Assembly: GCA_928212115.1 (NCBI GenBank)
Contig: CAKMRJ010005634.1
Coordinates: 258,415,798-258,479,797 of the forward strand
Direction of reading: 5' to 3'
Length of the DNA stretch: 64,000 bases
Source: Lactuca virosa
Taxonomy: Eukaryota; Streptophyta; Magnoliopsida; Asterales; Asteraceae
The notes below the pieces were generated by a model that had not been told where the DNA came from, made no database searches, and was given only the letters and a program-made list of their open reading frames with translations. This document shows positions 39,292 through 50,549 of this stretch, piece after piece. A program made the position numbers and the translations under genes. How positions within the stretch are numbered: the stretch's first letter is position 1; each line of letters begins with the position of its first letter.

Positions 39292-39819
39292 TTAGACTTC
39301 GTCCTCGAAGTCTGCTGTATCCGGAAAAAACTCCGGGTAGTGCTCCCTCATCTCCTCATCGGGCTCCCAGGTCCACTCCGAGCCCTTGCGGTGCTGCCAT
39401 TGCACCTTCACCAGCTCCACTCTCTTTATCCTCAGCTCTTTCGTCTTCCTGTCTAGGATAGCCACTGGTCTCTCGATGTAGTTCAGGCTATCATCCACCT
39501 GAATGTCCTGTAAAGGTACAACTGCTGACTCATCCACTAAGTACTTCCGCACCTGAGAAATGTGGAAAGTGTTGTGGATCTGGCTGAGCTCTGCCGGAAG
39601 GTCCAATCGGTACGCCACCTTGCCCACCCGGGCTATGACCTTAAAAGGACCAATATACCTAGGGTCCAACTTGCCCCGCTTTCGGAACTGGATGACACCT
39701 TTACAAGGTGACACGTTCATGAGGACCATGTCGCCCACCTGAAACTCCAAATCTGAACGCCTCTTGTCGGCGTAGCTCTTCTGCCGGCTCTGAGCGGTCT
39801 GGAGCCTGCTCCGAACCTG
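39292..39819 (-). pseudogene. gypsy pol: integrase C-terminal part and chromodomain-like tail
   Basis: The open part (39292-39750) starts at MEFQVGDMVLMNVSP, the GPY/F-type integrase C-terminal domain (FRKRGKLDPRYIGPFKVI follows). It ends with a chromodomain-like segment (ERPVAILDRK, VQWQHRKGSEWTWEPDEEM), which in chromoviruses targets integration to heterochromatin. The stop TAA comes just before the polypurine tract. Upstream it joins the integrase core at 39820, separated by one in-frame TAG. The homologous tail occurs on the + strand at 56450-56900. Confidence 0.88.
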
Positions 39820-41061
39820 CTAGATCCGCTCTGTGGTCTTGAGTACTACCTCCGTACTCCCCGTGACCCTCTGACCTACCTCACCCCAACAGATTGGGGT
39901 CCTACACTTCCTCCCGTAAAGCATATCGAAGGGAGGTCGGTCTATACTAGCATGGTAACTGTTCTTATACGAAAATTCCGCTAACGGAAGATATGTATCC
40001 CAACTGCCACCGAAATCCAAAACACATGCACGAAGCATGTCCTCGAGAGTCTGAATCGTCCTCTCGCTCTGTCCGTCGGTCTGTGGGTGGAAAGTGGTGC
40101 TGAAGTGGAGACGAGTACCCATCTCGTCGTGAAACCGCTTCCAAAACCGGGAAGTAAAACGGACATCTCGGTCGGACACCACTGAGACAGGCACTCCATG
40201 ACGTGCCACTACCTCTCGCACATAAATCTCGGCCAGCTTCTCGGACGATATACTCTCCTGGATCGGGATAAAGTGAGCGCTCTTGGTCAACCAATCCACG
40301 ATGACCCATATCGAATCAACTCCCTGTGCGGTCCTGGGAAGCTTGGTGATGAAATCCATAGTAATGTCCTCCCACTTCCACACGGGCATGTCTAATGGTT
40401 GAATCTTGTCGTGAGGCCTCTGGTGCTCTGCCTTGACTTTCCTGCAGGTCAGGCATCTCTCTACGTACCATGCTACATCCCGCTTCATGCAGGGCCACCA
40501 ATAAACGGGTTGAAGATCTCTGTACATCTTCGTCGCCCCAAGATGGATGGAGAACCTCGACTTATGGGCCTCATCCATCAGAACCTGCCGTACTCCGCCC
40601 CAGTACGGAACCCAGACCCTCCCATGTAGGGTCAACAACCATCGGCTGTCATAATCAAATAAGGCCACCCGGCCCACAATCCTCTCACACTTCTGGCGCT
40701 CTTCCTTCAGGCCCTCCACCTGTGCCTCTCGGATCTGCTCCAGTAATGGGGTAATCACTATCATCCTTAGACAGATATCTCGGATCGGGGCTGCTACCGC
40801 CTTGCTGCTCAGAGCGCCGACCACTACGTTGGCCTTTCCCGGGTGGTAAAGGATCTTAAAATCGTAGTCCTTCACCACATCTAACCACCGACGATGCCTC
40901 ATGTTCAGATTCGGCTGATCCATGAGGTACCTCAAACTCTTGTGATCCGTGTAAATGGTACAATGGACCCCGCAGAGGTAATGCCACCAAATCTTGAGGG
41001 CGAACACCACAGCCCCCAACTCTAAATAGTGCGCCGGATAATTAGCCTCGTTAGGCTTCAG
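39820..41061 (-). pseudogene. gypsy pol: RNase H and integrase core
   Basis: A long open stretch (399 codons from 41019). RNase H is recognised by LELGAVVFALKIWWHYL and TDHKSLRYL. The integrase zinc-binding HHCC domain follows (HLGATKMYRDL, CMKRDVAWYVERCLTCRKVK). The catalytic core has D in VIVDWLTKSAHF, D in SDRDVRFTSRFW and E in QSERTIQTLEDML. It is bounded at its start by an in-frame TAG (41061-41059) after GHVIAYASR and ends at another TAG at 39820. Both stops stand where relatives usually have glutamine. The core residues look intact, but the polyprotein cannot be made whole. Confidence 0.9.
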
Positions 41062-41453
41062 CTACCTCGAGGCATAAGCTATCACATGACCCCGCTGCAT
41101 CAATACTGCTCCCATGCCTGTGATCGAAGCATCACAGTAAACTATGAAGTCATCTACACCCTCTGGAAGGGTAAGAATCGGTGCCTCGCACAACCACTGC
41201 CATAGCGTCTCAAAGGCTGCCTGCTGCTCAGGTCCACAACGAAAAACTACCGACTTCTTGGTCAGTCGGGTCAACGGAACTGCAATCTTGGAGAAGTCCT
41301 GAATAAATATCCTGTAATACCCTGCCAGACCCAGGAAACTCCGAATCTCAGTTGGAGACCTCGGAATCTCCCACTGCATCACGACCTCTATCTTGGCCGG
41401 ATCTCCCTCCTCAGTGTCTCCAACACTTCCCTCAGGTGCTCCTCATGCTGCTC
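41062..41453 (-). pseudogene. gypsy pol: RT thumb/connection to start of RNase H
   Basis: The open part 41062-41382 contains RSFLGLAGYYRIFIQDFSKI and LTRLTKKSVVF, the RT connection, followed by VYCDASITGMGAVLMQRG, the first RNase H aspartate region. Between this and the palm fragment at 41454 there is a TAG, and the roughly 30 residues usual before the AKIEVV-like segment seem to be missing. I infer a deletion of about 100 bp together with a frameshift. Confidence 0.82.
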
Positions 41454-41900
41454 CTATGTATTGGAGTAAACCAATATGTCATCAATGAAGACTATCACAG
41501 ACCGATCCAGCATTGGTATGCACACTCGGTTCATGAGGTCCATGAACGCGGCTGGAGAATTGGTGAGCCCAAACGACATCACCACACACTCATAATGACC
41601 ATAGCGAGTCCTGAAGGTTGTCTTCTGTACGTCATCATCTCTGACTCGCATCTGGTGATACCCTGACCGTAGATCAATCTTGGAGAACCAAGATGCTCCC
41701 TGAAGTTGGTCAAACAAATCGTCTATCCTCGGAAGTGGATAACGTTTCTTCACCATTACCTTGTTCAGCTCCCGGTAGTCTATGCACATGCGATGTGACC
41801 CGTCCTTCTTCTTCACAAACAGGATCGGGGCTCCCCATGGTGAACTGCTCAGCCTGATAAAACCCTTGTCTAGCAGCTCTTGCAGCTGCGTAGACAACTC
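41454..41900 (-). pseudogene. gypsy pol: reverse transcriptase fingers and palm
   Basis: 147 open codons. RT motifs in order: LLDKGFIRLSSSPWGAPILF, MCIDYRELNK, YPLPRIDDLFDQLQGA, FSKIDLRSGYHQMRV, TTFRTRYGHYECVVMSFGL, and the catalytic FIDDILVYS (the FIDD form of YXDD). An in-frame TAG at 41901-41899 separates it from the protease segment, again where glutamine is usual. It ends in a TAG just after VYSNT. Confidence 0.92.
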
Positions 41901-42535
41901 CTACATCTCGGGAGGAGCCAACCGATATGGTGCCTTGGCTATCGGAGTCGCACCAGGGACCAGGTCAATCCTAAACTCAACCTGTCTCTCCGGAGGTATC
42001 CCGGTTAAATCCTCCGGGAACACGTCCGGGTACTCTGATACTACCGTTACATCATCAATTGTCGCCTTACCCTTCTCCCGGGTATCCATGACGTAGGCAA
42101 CGTATCCTGTGCATCCTTGCTGAAGGTGGCATCTCGCTCTCGCTGCTGAACACAAAATCGGTCCGCGTTGTGGCCTCTCGCCCTGGATCACTAACCCTCC
42201 CCCACTGGGAGTACGAACCCTCACTAACTTCTGCTCGCAATCAATCACTGCCCCATTGGGGCTCAACCAATCCATACCCACTATAACCTTATTCCCTCGC
42301 AGGGGAATAGGAACCAGATCCACTGAAAACTGCGCATCGAATAACTGTAGCGTACACCCTATGTGAACCCTCATGACGCTGACGGTTCTGTCATCTGCTA
42401 TCTCAACATCAAGTGGGCAATCCAGCTCCCCCGGAGCTCCTACAAATCGCTTGCTGAGCGCGAGCGATGCAAAAGATCGGGTGGCACCCGAATCAAATAG
42501 TACCAAAGCTGATATACCGTTCACTAAGAACGATC
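41901..42535 (-). pseudogene. gypsy pol: aspartic protease and linker to RT
   Basis: Coding starts at the predicted splice acceptor (42535) with GSFLVNGISALVLFDSGATR. LFDSGAT is the retroviral-type aspartic protease active site, which cleaves Gag-Pol. IVGMDWLSPNGAVIDC is the usual second protease landmark, and YPDVFPEDLTGIPPERQVEF leads into RT. It ends at the TAG at 41901-41899. The methionine-initiated frame from 42566 would translate the end of the predicted intron, so I do not accept that start. Confidence 0.9.
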
Positions 42536-42602
42536 CTATAACAAAATATATAAACATAAGTAACAAACAATATAAATAAAGAGATAAGAGAAAGATACAT
42601 AC
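42536..42602 (-). other. predicted 67-bp intron between gag and protease
   Basis: The minus strand begins GTATGTATC and ends TTTTGTTATAG, is strongly AT/T-rich, and has clean GC-richer coding on both sides. Removing it joins ...VVTG to SFLVNG in frame (phase 1), matching the usual gypsy gag-protease junction. Splicing is inferred. Confidence 0.6.
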
Positions 42603-43048
42603 CCGTCACTACGTCAGGAGCTGCTCGTGCCTCCTCAGCTGTCAACTGAGAGGCTGTGCTCTTGGCCACTGGCGCCTCTGTTCGACCCTGGCGGCCGTTT
42701 GTGATCCTCAATGTTGCAGGAGCGGGTGCTGCCACCTGCCCTGCTGCTGCTAGACTCGGACACTGGGACCGCTTGTCTCCCCTCTGATTGCACTGAAAGT
42801 AAATCAGATATGATGATGTCGTGGTGGTGGCGGTAGCTGTGCAGTCCCTGCTCATATGTCCAGTTCGGCCGCACTTAAAGAAGCTGGAACTCCCTGCCTT
42901 GCACACCCCATCGTGCAACTTGCCACATTTTCCACAACGGCTGCAGCTCTGCTGGGTCCTAGACCTGTGGTCAGACACCTTGGGCTTCTTGCCTCAACTC
43001 TCCATGCCAGACGCCGCCTCTAGCTTCCTCTTCCTCTCCATCTCTAAA
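42603..43048 (-). pseudogene. gypsy gag C-terminus: zinc knuckles
   Basis: Contains CSRCGKCGKLHDGVC, then FFKCGRTGHMSRDC and YFQCNQRGDKRSQCP: three CCHC-like knuckles, of which the second and third have lost their first cysteine and the third its histidine. A TGA near 42995 and a frameshift near 43050 separate it from the upstream gag frame. Ends at the predicted donor (42602). Confidence 0.85.
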
Positions 43049-43810
43049 TTAATCTCTCTCACGAGCCCTCGCTATCATATCATCCAGCGTCCTGCAACTG
43101 GAGCGGCTCACAAACTGTTTGATATCGCTCCTCAACATCTCATGATATCGGGCCTTTTTCATCTCCTCGTCCGCGACGTACTGCAGAACGAGAAGGGCCC
43201 TCTCCCTGAACTTGGCGGTAATCTCTGCCACTGTCTCCATCGTCTGTCCTAAATCCTGGAAATCCCTAGCTAGCTGTTGTACCTCTATCACGGGTGAAAA
43301 CGCAGCTCTGAACCTAGCTGAGAAGTTAGCCCAGGTCATGGTATCAAGAGTTGCATCATCACTGATGGCATGTCCGACCTCCTCCCACCAGTCTCGTGCC
43401 CTGTCCTTCAGAAGACAGGACGCAAGTCGAACCTTGTCCCCATCGGGACATCTGCTAGTGCGGAATGCGTTGGCGACATCCGCCAACCATCTGGTGCTCG
43501 CAATGGGGTCCCGAGCCCCATGGTAGTCGGGAGCTCCACAAGCTCTGAACTCCCTGAAAGTCAGTGTGTGCGACCTCACCATGGCCGCCACCTCAATGCG
43601 GAAAGCACTCAACCTCTCATCCAAAAGCTCAAGAAGGCCCTCCTTGATCGTGCCGAAGATCACAGGAGTCTGGTCTAGTATGTTGTGCATAATCTCGGAG
43701 GAGATGAACTCCCTAGTCTGCTCGTCTAACTGCTCAGCTCCAGAGCCTGAGCCTGATCCCTCACCGGCACCTGAATTGCCAACTGCTGGTCTAGGGCGTA
43801 AAACCACCAT
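43049..43810 (-). pseudogene. gypsy gag N-terminal and capsid region
   Basis: I chose the start MVVLRPRP at 43810 over the upstream in-frame ATG at 43822 because the latter lies in a T-rich tract ending TTTTTCAG. An acidic, flexible N-terminus (GAGEGSGSGSGAEQLDEQ) is followed by the retrotransposon gag domain: FREFRACGAPDYHGARDPIA, WLADVANAFRTSRCPDGDKV, LKDRARDWWEEV, WANFSARFRAAFSP. This protein forms the virus-like particle. The frame closes at 43049 by a frameshift within ARERD; the zinc-knuckle part continues in another frame. Confidence 0.9.
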
Positions 43811-44735
43811 GCTGAAAAACATACGATAATAAACATCAGAATACTAAACAACTCTCGAGGGATCATATATATACATACTACAAGTTCCTTGGATTCATCT
43901 CATCCTTTCTTGACTCGAGTACGAATCCTCTTCTTTCAGTAGTACGGGCCCATACTACCTTCCACATCTATCCGTACTTTCCTCAAGAACTGCCTTGATC
44001 CCACAAAGTCCCTTCTACTGCTACTGTTCTCTGCTACTCTCATCCTAGGCTTGCCCTAGGGTAATCACCACCTCACTATCCGCCATCAGCTGCATAAGAA
44101 GTCCCTGCTATCTTCCCCTAACTAGCTTGCGAATACTATTACATATCGCTCAGACCAGATAATTCTTCGAATGAAAGATCCTATACTATAACGGTTGGAC
44201 TCAAACAAGACCTGCGAAATAGAGCTAGACCTAACCTTCTGAAATTATTTAGTCCGTACAATATGTAACTTTAACATATTCGTTTACCAGTTAGTAAAAG
44301 ATAACTAAAACTCCTAAAAGCACAAATCAAGCAGCATTCGAGCATTGAGTACACATAATTAAGCATATCTCATTCAGGATAACCCTGACTAATCTGTACT
44401 GGCATGCAGTTCTTATAAAGCTGATATACATATAGCAGGCACATAAGGCATCACTCCTAGAACCTTAGTCCTAATCTAGCATGCAGTTCTCATAAAGCTG
44501 ATAAACATATCATAACATAAACTTGTATGGTAATTTGGGAGTACTTACTTGAGCTTGGCTGATTGCATGCACCACACCCTTTTCTCTTTTTCAAAATTCT
44601 TTTTGCTTTTTCGAAACCTCTTTTCTTTTCTCAAAATCCTTTTATAAACATGGTTTTTCTTTTGAAAACTTCTATACTAATCTTTAGTTTGAGTTCAGAC
44701 ATACCCGGACGTGTTCCTGAATCCCTCAAACCAAG
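43811..44735 (-). other. gypsy element untranslated leader
   Basis: About 0.9 kb between PBS and gag with no coding potential. It has two GCATGCxAG...CAGCTTTAT repeats (44410-44510), also seen near 21545-21620 in the composite element. Confidence 0.7.
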
Positions 44736-44747
44736 GCTCTGATACCA
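44736..44747 (-). other. gypsy element primer-binding site
   Basis: The minus strand reads TGGTATCAGAGC, a perfect initiator-Met tRNA complement, three bases inside the 5' LTR. Confidence 0.92.
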
Positions 44748-44750
44748 ACT

Positions 44751-46783
44751 TGAAACATCCCAAAAATACGGTCCAAAAATTTCGTTTTTAAATCATTAAA
44801 GAAAAACCCATAACTCATAAAACATCATAATAAAATCACATGTCATGTATCTCAACATCATAACCAGAAAATTGTATCAAATCATGTATCAAATATCAGA
44901 GTCTAAAATATCCCATGCTGAAGACTGTGGTGTGTGTCATGCGATCATCCCGAGCCCTTCCCTTTCCTAGCTGAAGTACCTGAAACCAAACTGAAAACTG
45001 TAAGCACGAAGCTTAGTGAGCTCCCCTAAACTACCACATACCATACACATAAACATATACTGGGCCTAGCCCACTGCATTGGGTCACGCCCGGTACCGGA
45101 CGAATCTGGCATCGGGCCATGCCCGGCATCGGACCGAGGTCCGGCATAACTTGGGCCTAGCCCCTGCATCGGGCCCCGCCCGGCATCAGACCGAAGTCAG
45201 GTATACATATCATATTAAAAAGCATAAACATACACATAAACATAAACATGAAAGCTAACATTCCTCGAGCATTCCCCGACATCGAATCAAAGTCCGGAAC
45301 ACATAATCAGACACATGCAAGAATCACGAAGACATCAAACATACTAACTTCCTCGGGTTTGCCCCGGCATCAGACCGAAGTCCGGAATATAAAATCTACA
45401 TCGGGCTTATCCCGACACATACATTCGCACATAAACGGGCCGGCCTTGGTGCCTTAGACCCGTTCCTATAGGAGAAGACTCACCTCTCAAACTGAATGTT
45501 GAACTCGTGCGTGAGGAATCTCTGTTGGCTGCTCCCACGACTCCCCGGCTAACTCTATACAACAATACTTAGTCAGACAAACTGAAATCCCTTCTAAGGG
45601 TAAAATAACCATTTTACCCTCCTCTGATTTGGACCATAATCAAGTCCCAATTCCATCTAATCTTTCTAAGTCCACTAATGGCCCAATTTTCTAAATTGGG
45701 CCCAACTTCTCAAATAGGCCTTTCCTAAGTCCAACCAGTCCTTAGTCAAAAATCTGACTTCTTATGGCCCACTAAGGCCCAATAGCTGATAAGTCCAATA
45801 GTTGGCCCAAACCGAGGCCCAAAAGATGAAAGCCCAATAATGTTGAGTACGCGGGGCGTACACCTCTATACGCAGTGCGTACCTACTGTGTGGCTTGTAC
45901 GCTGCGCGTACTGGCTGGTACGCCCAGCGTACTACCCTGTTAAGCCACTTTTTCCATTAAGTACTCCATACTCAACTCCAGGGGCTATATCTACAGATCC
46001 AAGTCCTTTTCAACGTCTTAATCCATAAAGTTGGTAACTTGGTGGCTTGCAACCCACCAAATGAACCCAAACTTGTAAAATAGCAACATACTTCCATGGA
46101 AATACCTAGATCTCATGCATGGTCACAAATGGACCTTAAAGATTGAAACTCTATTGCTAAAGGAATTCATTTAGCTCTGAGGGTGGCAACCCCAAACTCA
46201 AAAATGAAGTTGCATGATAAAAATCCAACCTTTGGACCTAAAAAGGTCCAAAGCTCCATAAACCTAGATCTAAGCTTCTAAAAGGAAATTTGGAAGCTTT
46301 ATAACTCCTTTGAGTGCCAAAAGATGAAATAGTCCCAGATCCTTGAGCTCAAGATACTCAAGTTCTTCTTCTTCAACTCCTCTTCTCTTCTTCCAAGCTT
46401 TTCTTCACCAAAAATAAGCTCAAAAGGGTCAAACACACACAACAATGGAGTATGAGGGCGTATTAGGGTTTTCTGAGGGTGAGGGGCTGGTAAGGAGGCC
46501 AGGGGGTGGCCATAATGGGGTATTTATATGTCTTAAACCCTAAAAATTAGGGTTTTGGCATCTGCTCACGTACGTTGCGCTTACGTGCGCGCGTCCCCCG
46601 TATCCAATGAGCCTCTACGCACCGCGTACACCAAGGCTACGCCCAGCATACATCTTATGGGAAGCCTAATTCTTTGGTCCATTTGCTTAAGTCCACTCCA
46701 TTAGTCATTTTTTTATCCATATTTATCCCAACAATAATTAAAGAAATATTTAATAATTAGTACCTCAAATGACGGTCGTTACA
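44751..46783 (-). repeat. gypsy element 5' LTR (right in the window)
   Basis: 2,033 bp, collinear with 37199-39274, with scattered substitutions and small indels. GTACGC-type palindrome clusters at 46655-46567 and 45935-45845. Predicted intron 45483-44980. It ends TGAAACATCCC in + sense. Confidence 0.94.
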
Positions 46784-47004
46784 ACAGTTTATTTTATGGT
46801 TTCAGGTATCATCGGTTTGGAAAGGAAGGGTCCAGCTTGATCGCAGCGCACACACCCGTGTTTTCCGTAATATTTGATTTTGGGATGAACTCTGATAAAT
46901 GTTTTTAATTAGCAATGTTTTTGGAAAGCTTGGATTTAAAAGATATACGTGTTTTGACTGTATTGAAAAATGAAATTTTTACCCTTGATTTTTGGGTCGT
47001 TACA

Positions 47005-47724
47005 ATATACTAAAACTTATACATATGTGGACAGATTTTGGGGAGTTGTACCTTCTTTGATACAACAATATGAGGTTAGGATTGGAAATGATGGATATTA
47101 TGTGGACCTTAACAACAGGACATGTAGATGCAAATCTTGGTAACTAGTAGGTTTCCCATGTGTGCATGTAGTAGCATCCATTTTATACCCCAATAGGGAT
47201 GTAGAGGAGTATGTTTCACCATGGTTTACTACAACCATGTGTTTGAATTGTTACTGACATACCATTAATCCATTTAATGGTAGTTCCATGTGGTCTGAAG
47301 TTCCATACATTAATCCATTTCCCCCCAAAAAAGAAGGTTATCAGGAAGGTTAATTGTTAAAAGGAAAAGGGATAAATCAGATATGGAAAGTAAGGGAAAA
47401 ACAAGGCATATTGTCTCAAAAGCATGTATAATGTTGAGATGCACCATTTGTAGAGAAATATGACACAATAAATCAACATGTCCTACAAAACTAGAAGATG
47501 TAGAATCCACTTCAAGGATAAAAAAAGGCTCAAAGGTCTAAAAAAGAGAAAAGGAATCCCTTAAAAACAATTTAATTATAATGCAACATCCAACTCATTA
47601 ACTACACCTTTGTATAGCAGGTACAGTGGAGGAGGTTCTTGAGTTTCAAGTGGAGGGGATTCCTAAGGAGGATGTTCCAGTGGAGAAGGTTCATGAGGAG
47701 GATGCAGATCAAGTGGAAAGTGGA
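47005..47724 (+). pseudogene. Mutator-like transposase, C-terminal piece with SWIM zinc finger
   Basis: Begins with the second ATATA copy. Encodes IQQYEVRIGNDGYYVDLNN, then RTCRCKSW, a TAA stop, and LVGFPCVHVVASILY: a CXC...CXH SWIM zinc finger typical of the C-terminus of plant MuDR transposases. It continues with EEYVSPWFTT, NGSSMWSEVPYINPFPPKK, a basic tail and a CCHC-like region in shifted frames. An acidic end lies near 47690-47722. It is cut at 47724 by an antisense LTR. This is the missing 3' end of the gene whose 5' parts lie at 1920-7454, about 40 kb upstream. Confidence 0.88.
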
Positions 47725-48120
47725 TGTTACATCCCCTGCCGGCGGCGGAAACGATGAGGTAAACGACGTTAATCGAATATCACAGTCATAGCATACATGG
47801 AACATTATATAAAATAACATAAGGTTTTAGCATCATGAGTCATAAAGTGTGTCTTACATCATTGCAAGTATCATTACAAATATTTAAGTATATGCGAACA
47901 GTGGCGACAAAACATAATTTATATCAAAAGTACATAAATAAGAATCCATGAATTCTGAGTGAGAACTCTTGCACCTTAATGGCGTGAGAATACATGTATT
48001 AAGATACATCAACAAAATATTGTTAGTGAGTTCTACATGTTTTAACTTCGTGAATCTTTATGACCAAAAGTGAATTTTAAATAGAAGTTTGAGTCTCATT
48101 TTATATAAAATGAGGTTACT
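47725..48120 (-). mobile_element. antisense LTR fragment, left part
   Basis: Opens TGTTACATCCCC followed by GCCGGCGGCGGAAACG, which resembles the reverse complement of the end of the 34391-37005 LTR. Interrupted at 48120 by a solo LTR; it continues at 55683. The preceding GTGGA (47720-47724) finds no partner downstream. Confidence 0.7.
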
Positions 48121-50549
48121 TGTAATGTTCCATTTGAAATTAAGTAATTAAATAATAAACCCTGAACCCCAAGATGTAAATTTATATTTTATATTATGTT
48201 ATGGTAGCCCTAAAATCCATAATATTTAGTGGGGTGTTGGTTTCAGGGATCCAAATTATATAATTTGGACTTTTCGGGGGTTAAAGTGTAATTTCGAGAT
48301 TTATTTTGTAAAGATTTTCAGAAGTCAGGGGCGTTTGGTAATTATTTGACTTAGATTGAAAGGATTTTGGAATGTTGAGGGTTAAATGGTAACTATTGGG
48401 ACTTGAATTGTAATGAATTATTAAAGATGGGGGTTATTTGGTAAATAATGGATTGAAGTTGAAAAAGAATTTGGAGGGAGGGGCTGAAAGTGGATTATGG
48501 ACAAAGATTTCATGTGATCAGGTAAAAAACTGTCACCTTCTCCCAAACCCTAACCCTATTTCTCATTTAACTGCCACCTTCCTTCCCCTACCTCCAGTCG
48601 CCTCTATCAGCTCCGACTCCCTCTGTTATTTTCGGTCGGTCAAAGCTCCGAACGACCGTCGTCCTCAGCCGACACCCTTGTCGTCGTGGTGATTCGTCAT
48701 CCAGCCATCATTGCACCATCACCGATGGCAGAGAGAACCGCGAGCAGATGTCCTTTATGCCGCTACTGTCGTTCACAATCACAGTATCTTCTCCGTTCTT
48801 CGGTTGTTACGCCCATGCCTGTGTTCCGTCGCCACCATAGCTCCAAGTGGCCACTTGTTGTTGTGCTCCGGTTGCGTCTGTCACTCCGAAGTAGATGAGG
48901 TGGGTGCGTGTTTTATGTTACTTCTCGTGTTCGTGATGGTGTTGTCGTTTGCAAGTTGTATGTGTGTGTGTTTGTTGTCCGATAACCGAGAAGAACCACC
49001 ATGGCCACCAGCCATGGTGGCTGCCGTTTCTGTCACTTCTTTTGCAGCCACCAGCCACCGTGGGGGGTGGCTGTGTGCGTGTTTTGTTGTGTGTTTGAGT
49101 GTACAAGCTGTTTTTTATATTCGTGGGGTTGTATGTGCGAATTTTGGTCGGAAAACCCACCGCCACCACCATGAGGTGGTGGTTGCCACCTTGTGCCACT
49201 GTCGGCCGCCACAAGGGTGGTTGTGCATGTGTGTGTGTGTGTGTTATTTTTTGTGTGTGTTCATTTGGATATTGTGTGTATAATTGTAATTTGGCCAAAA
49301 TAATCAAGGAAATCTGTAACCACCACCGTGAGGTGGTGGCCGCCGCCGTGAGCCGCCATTGACCACCACTACCTAAGGTGGTAGTGGGTGGTGCCCAACT
49401 TATTTAACCCTAATCGACCTAATGAAGCCATAACTGACCTAAAAACCTAACCATTTGACAAATTGGCACGCGATTGAGTTGGAAACCCTAATTAGGGTTT
49501 AGAAAACCCTAATTTTGGGAATGTGAGTTTTGGATTTGTCAGGACCCGCATTGGACCGTTGGATTTGGAAATTTGAATTACGCCGGACCATATTGTATGT
49601 TTGGTCTAGTGGAGTGATGGACTTAATGGATTAAGTCCTTGATGGGTTAAGTAAGAACACTTAACCCTAATCGTCATTTTATGTGAAAAAACCCTAATTG
49701 GGTTTAGGTTCTTGTTGGGCCATATCTTGGACTAACTTGTTGTGGGCCTTCATGGGCCAAATGGGGAACATGCTTATGGACTAAGGAAATTATTGGGCTT
49801 TAGTATAAGGCCCATTGGAAAGGCTTGGGCCCAATTTCGAAAATTGGGCCATATGTGGGCCTTAATTGGGCCTTGATGACTATGAGATACTGGACCATCG
49901 AAATGCCAAATGTTTGGACTAGGATAAATGGTTGGGTCATAAGATAAGTCATGTAGAGGTTTAGGCCCAATTTGGAAAATTGGGCCATCTGTTGGGCCTT
50001 GGTTCATTGGTTGGTTTTTGAGCCTTCGGAGTGTGTGTTTGGACCTTGGTTTTGGACCAAGTTAGGTTAAGGGTAAAATAGTATTTTTACCCTAAGCATG
50101 GACTTATGTTTATGTATTGGAACCCAATTATTAATTGGGTGTTGTTTTGATGTTGACAGTTCGGGAATCTGTCAACCAACAGCTGGAGTTTTATCCGCGG
50201 GACTTCAGCAGTGCGAGGTGAGTCTCCTCACCATACCAATGGGTCGAAGGCACCAAGGCTGGCCCATTTAGTTAGTTGTAGTGTTTATTGTGGATTCACT
50301 ACTGATATGTTTGTATGCATGAATATGTGAGTGTGCTAGTATTTTATTGGATAGATATGTGAAGACCCCGGGGGGAGCCCGTGGCAGTTGGATATTAGAC
50401 CATGGGGGGAGCCCATGGCATTCCAGGTAAAGACCATGGGGAGCCCATGGAAAGTAGTTAAGACCATGTGGCGAGCCAATGGCACACAGGTATAAGACCC
50501 TGGGAGGAGCCCACGACATCCTAGAGTAAGACCTTGGAAGGAGTCTGCG

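Larger units (their letters stand above)
37199..46783 (-). mobile_element. full-length Ty3/gypsy chromovirus-type element (Tekay/Del-like)
   Basis: 9,585 bp with a perfect ACAGT duplication (37194-37198 and 46784-46788). The 5' LTR in element sense is 46783-44751 and the 3' LTR 39274-37199. The PBS, polypurine tract and all domains (gag, zinc knuckles, protease, RT, RNase H, integrase, chromodomain-like tail) lie between them on the - strand. Several in-frame TAG codons, a frameshift and an RT deletion make it defective. The Tekay assignment comes from domain order and the tail motif; it was not tested by phylogeny. Confidence 0.95.
7455..47004 (+). mobile_element. 39.5-kb composite: gypsy-type LTR element with five nested insertions
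   Basis: Starts TGTAACATTTCG, ends GGGTCGTTACA, and is flanked by perfect ATATA duplications (7450-7454 and 47005-47009). The 5' LTR is 7455-18358, the PBS 18362-18373, the interior runs to a polypurine tract at 24290-24303, and the 3' LTR is 24304-47004. Without the nested elements the LTRs are about 3.1 kb (5') and 2.9 kb (3'), and the interior only about 2.9 kb with no readable pol. It is therefore a large, probably non-autonomous deletion derivative of a gypsy element. The leader next to its PBS resembles that of the full-length chromovirus at 37199-46783, so a related autonomous partner is plausible (inference). Confidence 0.93.
24304..47004 (+). repeat. 3' LTR of the composite element (three nested insertions)
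   Basis: The LTR segments are 24304-24902, 32502-34390, 37006-37198 and 46784-47004, about 2.9 kb together. The interrupters are copia B, a solo LTR and a full gypsy element. Compared with the 5' LTR, about 330 bp is missing at the copia B junction. The donor GT is at 33584-33585 and the acceptor TTTCAG has AG at 46804-46805. Confidence 0.92.

Noticed and set aside
42493..42566. Coding extension of the gag frame and a methionine start at 42566 for the protease
   Set aside because: Both would translate an AT-rich interval with GT-AG ends whose removal restores the conserved gag-protease junction.
40198..43829. Plus-strand open frames opposite the gypsy polyprotein
   Set aside because: They are shadows of the minus-strand gag-pol coding sequence and have no domains of their own.
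48711..49362. Open frames of up to 190 codons, rich in C, V and H
   Set aside because: They lie in the CCACC/GGTGG and (GT)n part of an LTR. The same DNA recurs at 7917-8553 and 32501-32818 with frames broken differently, so they reflect composition and not genes.
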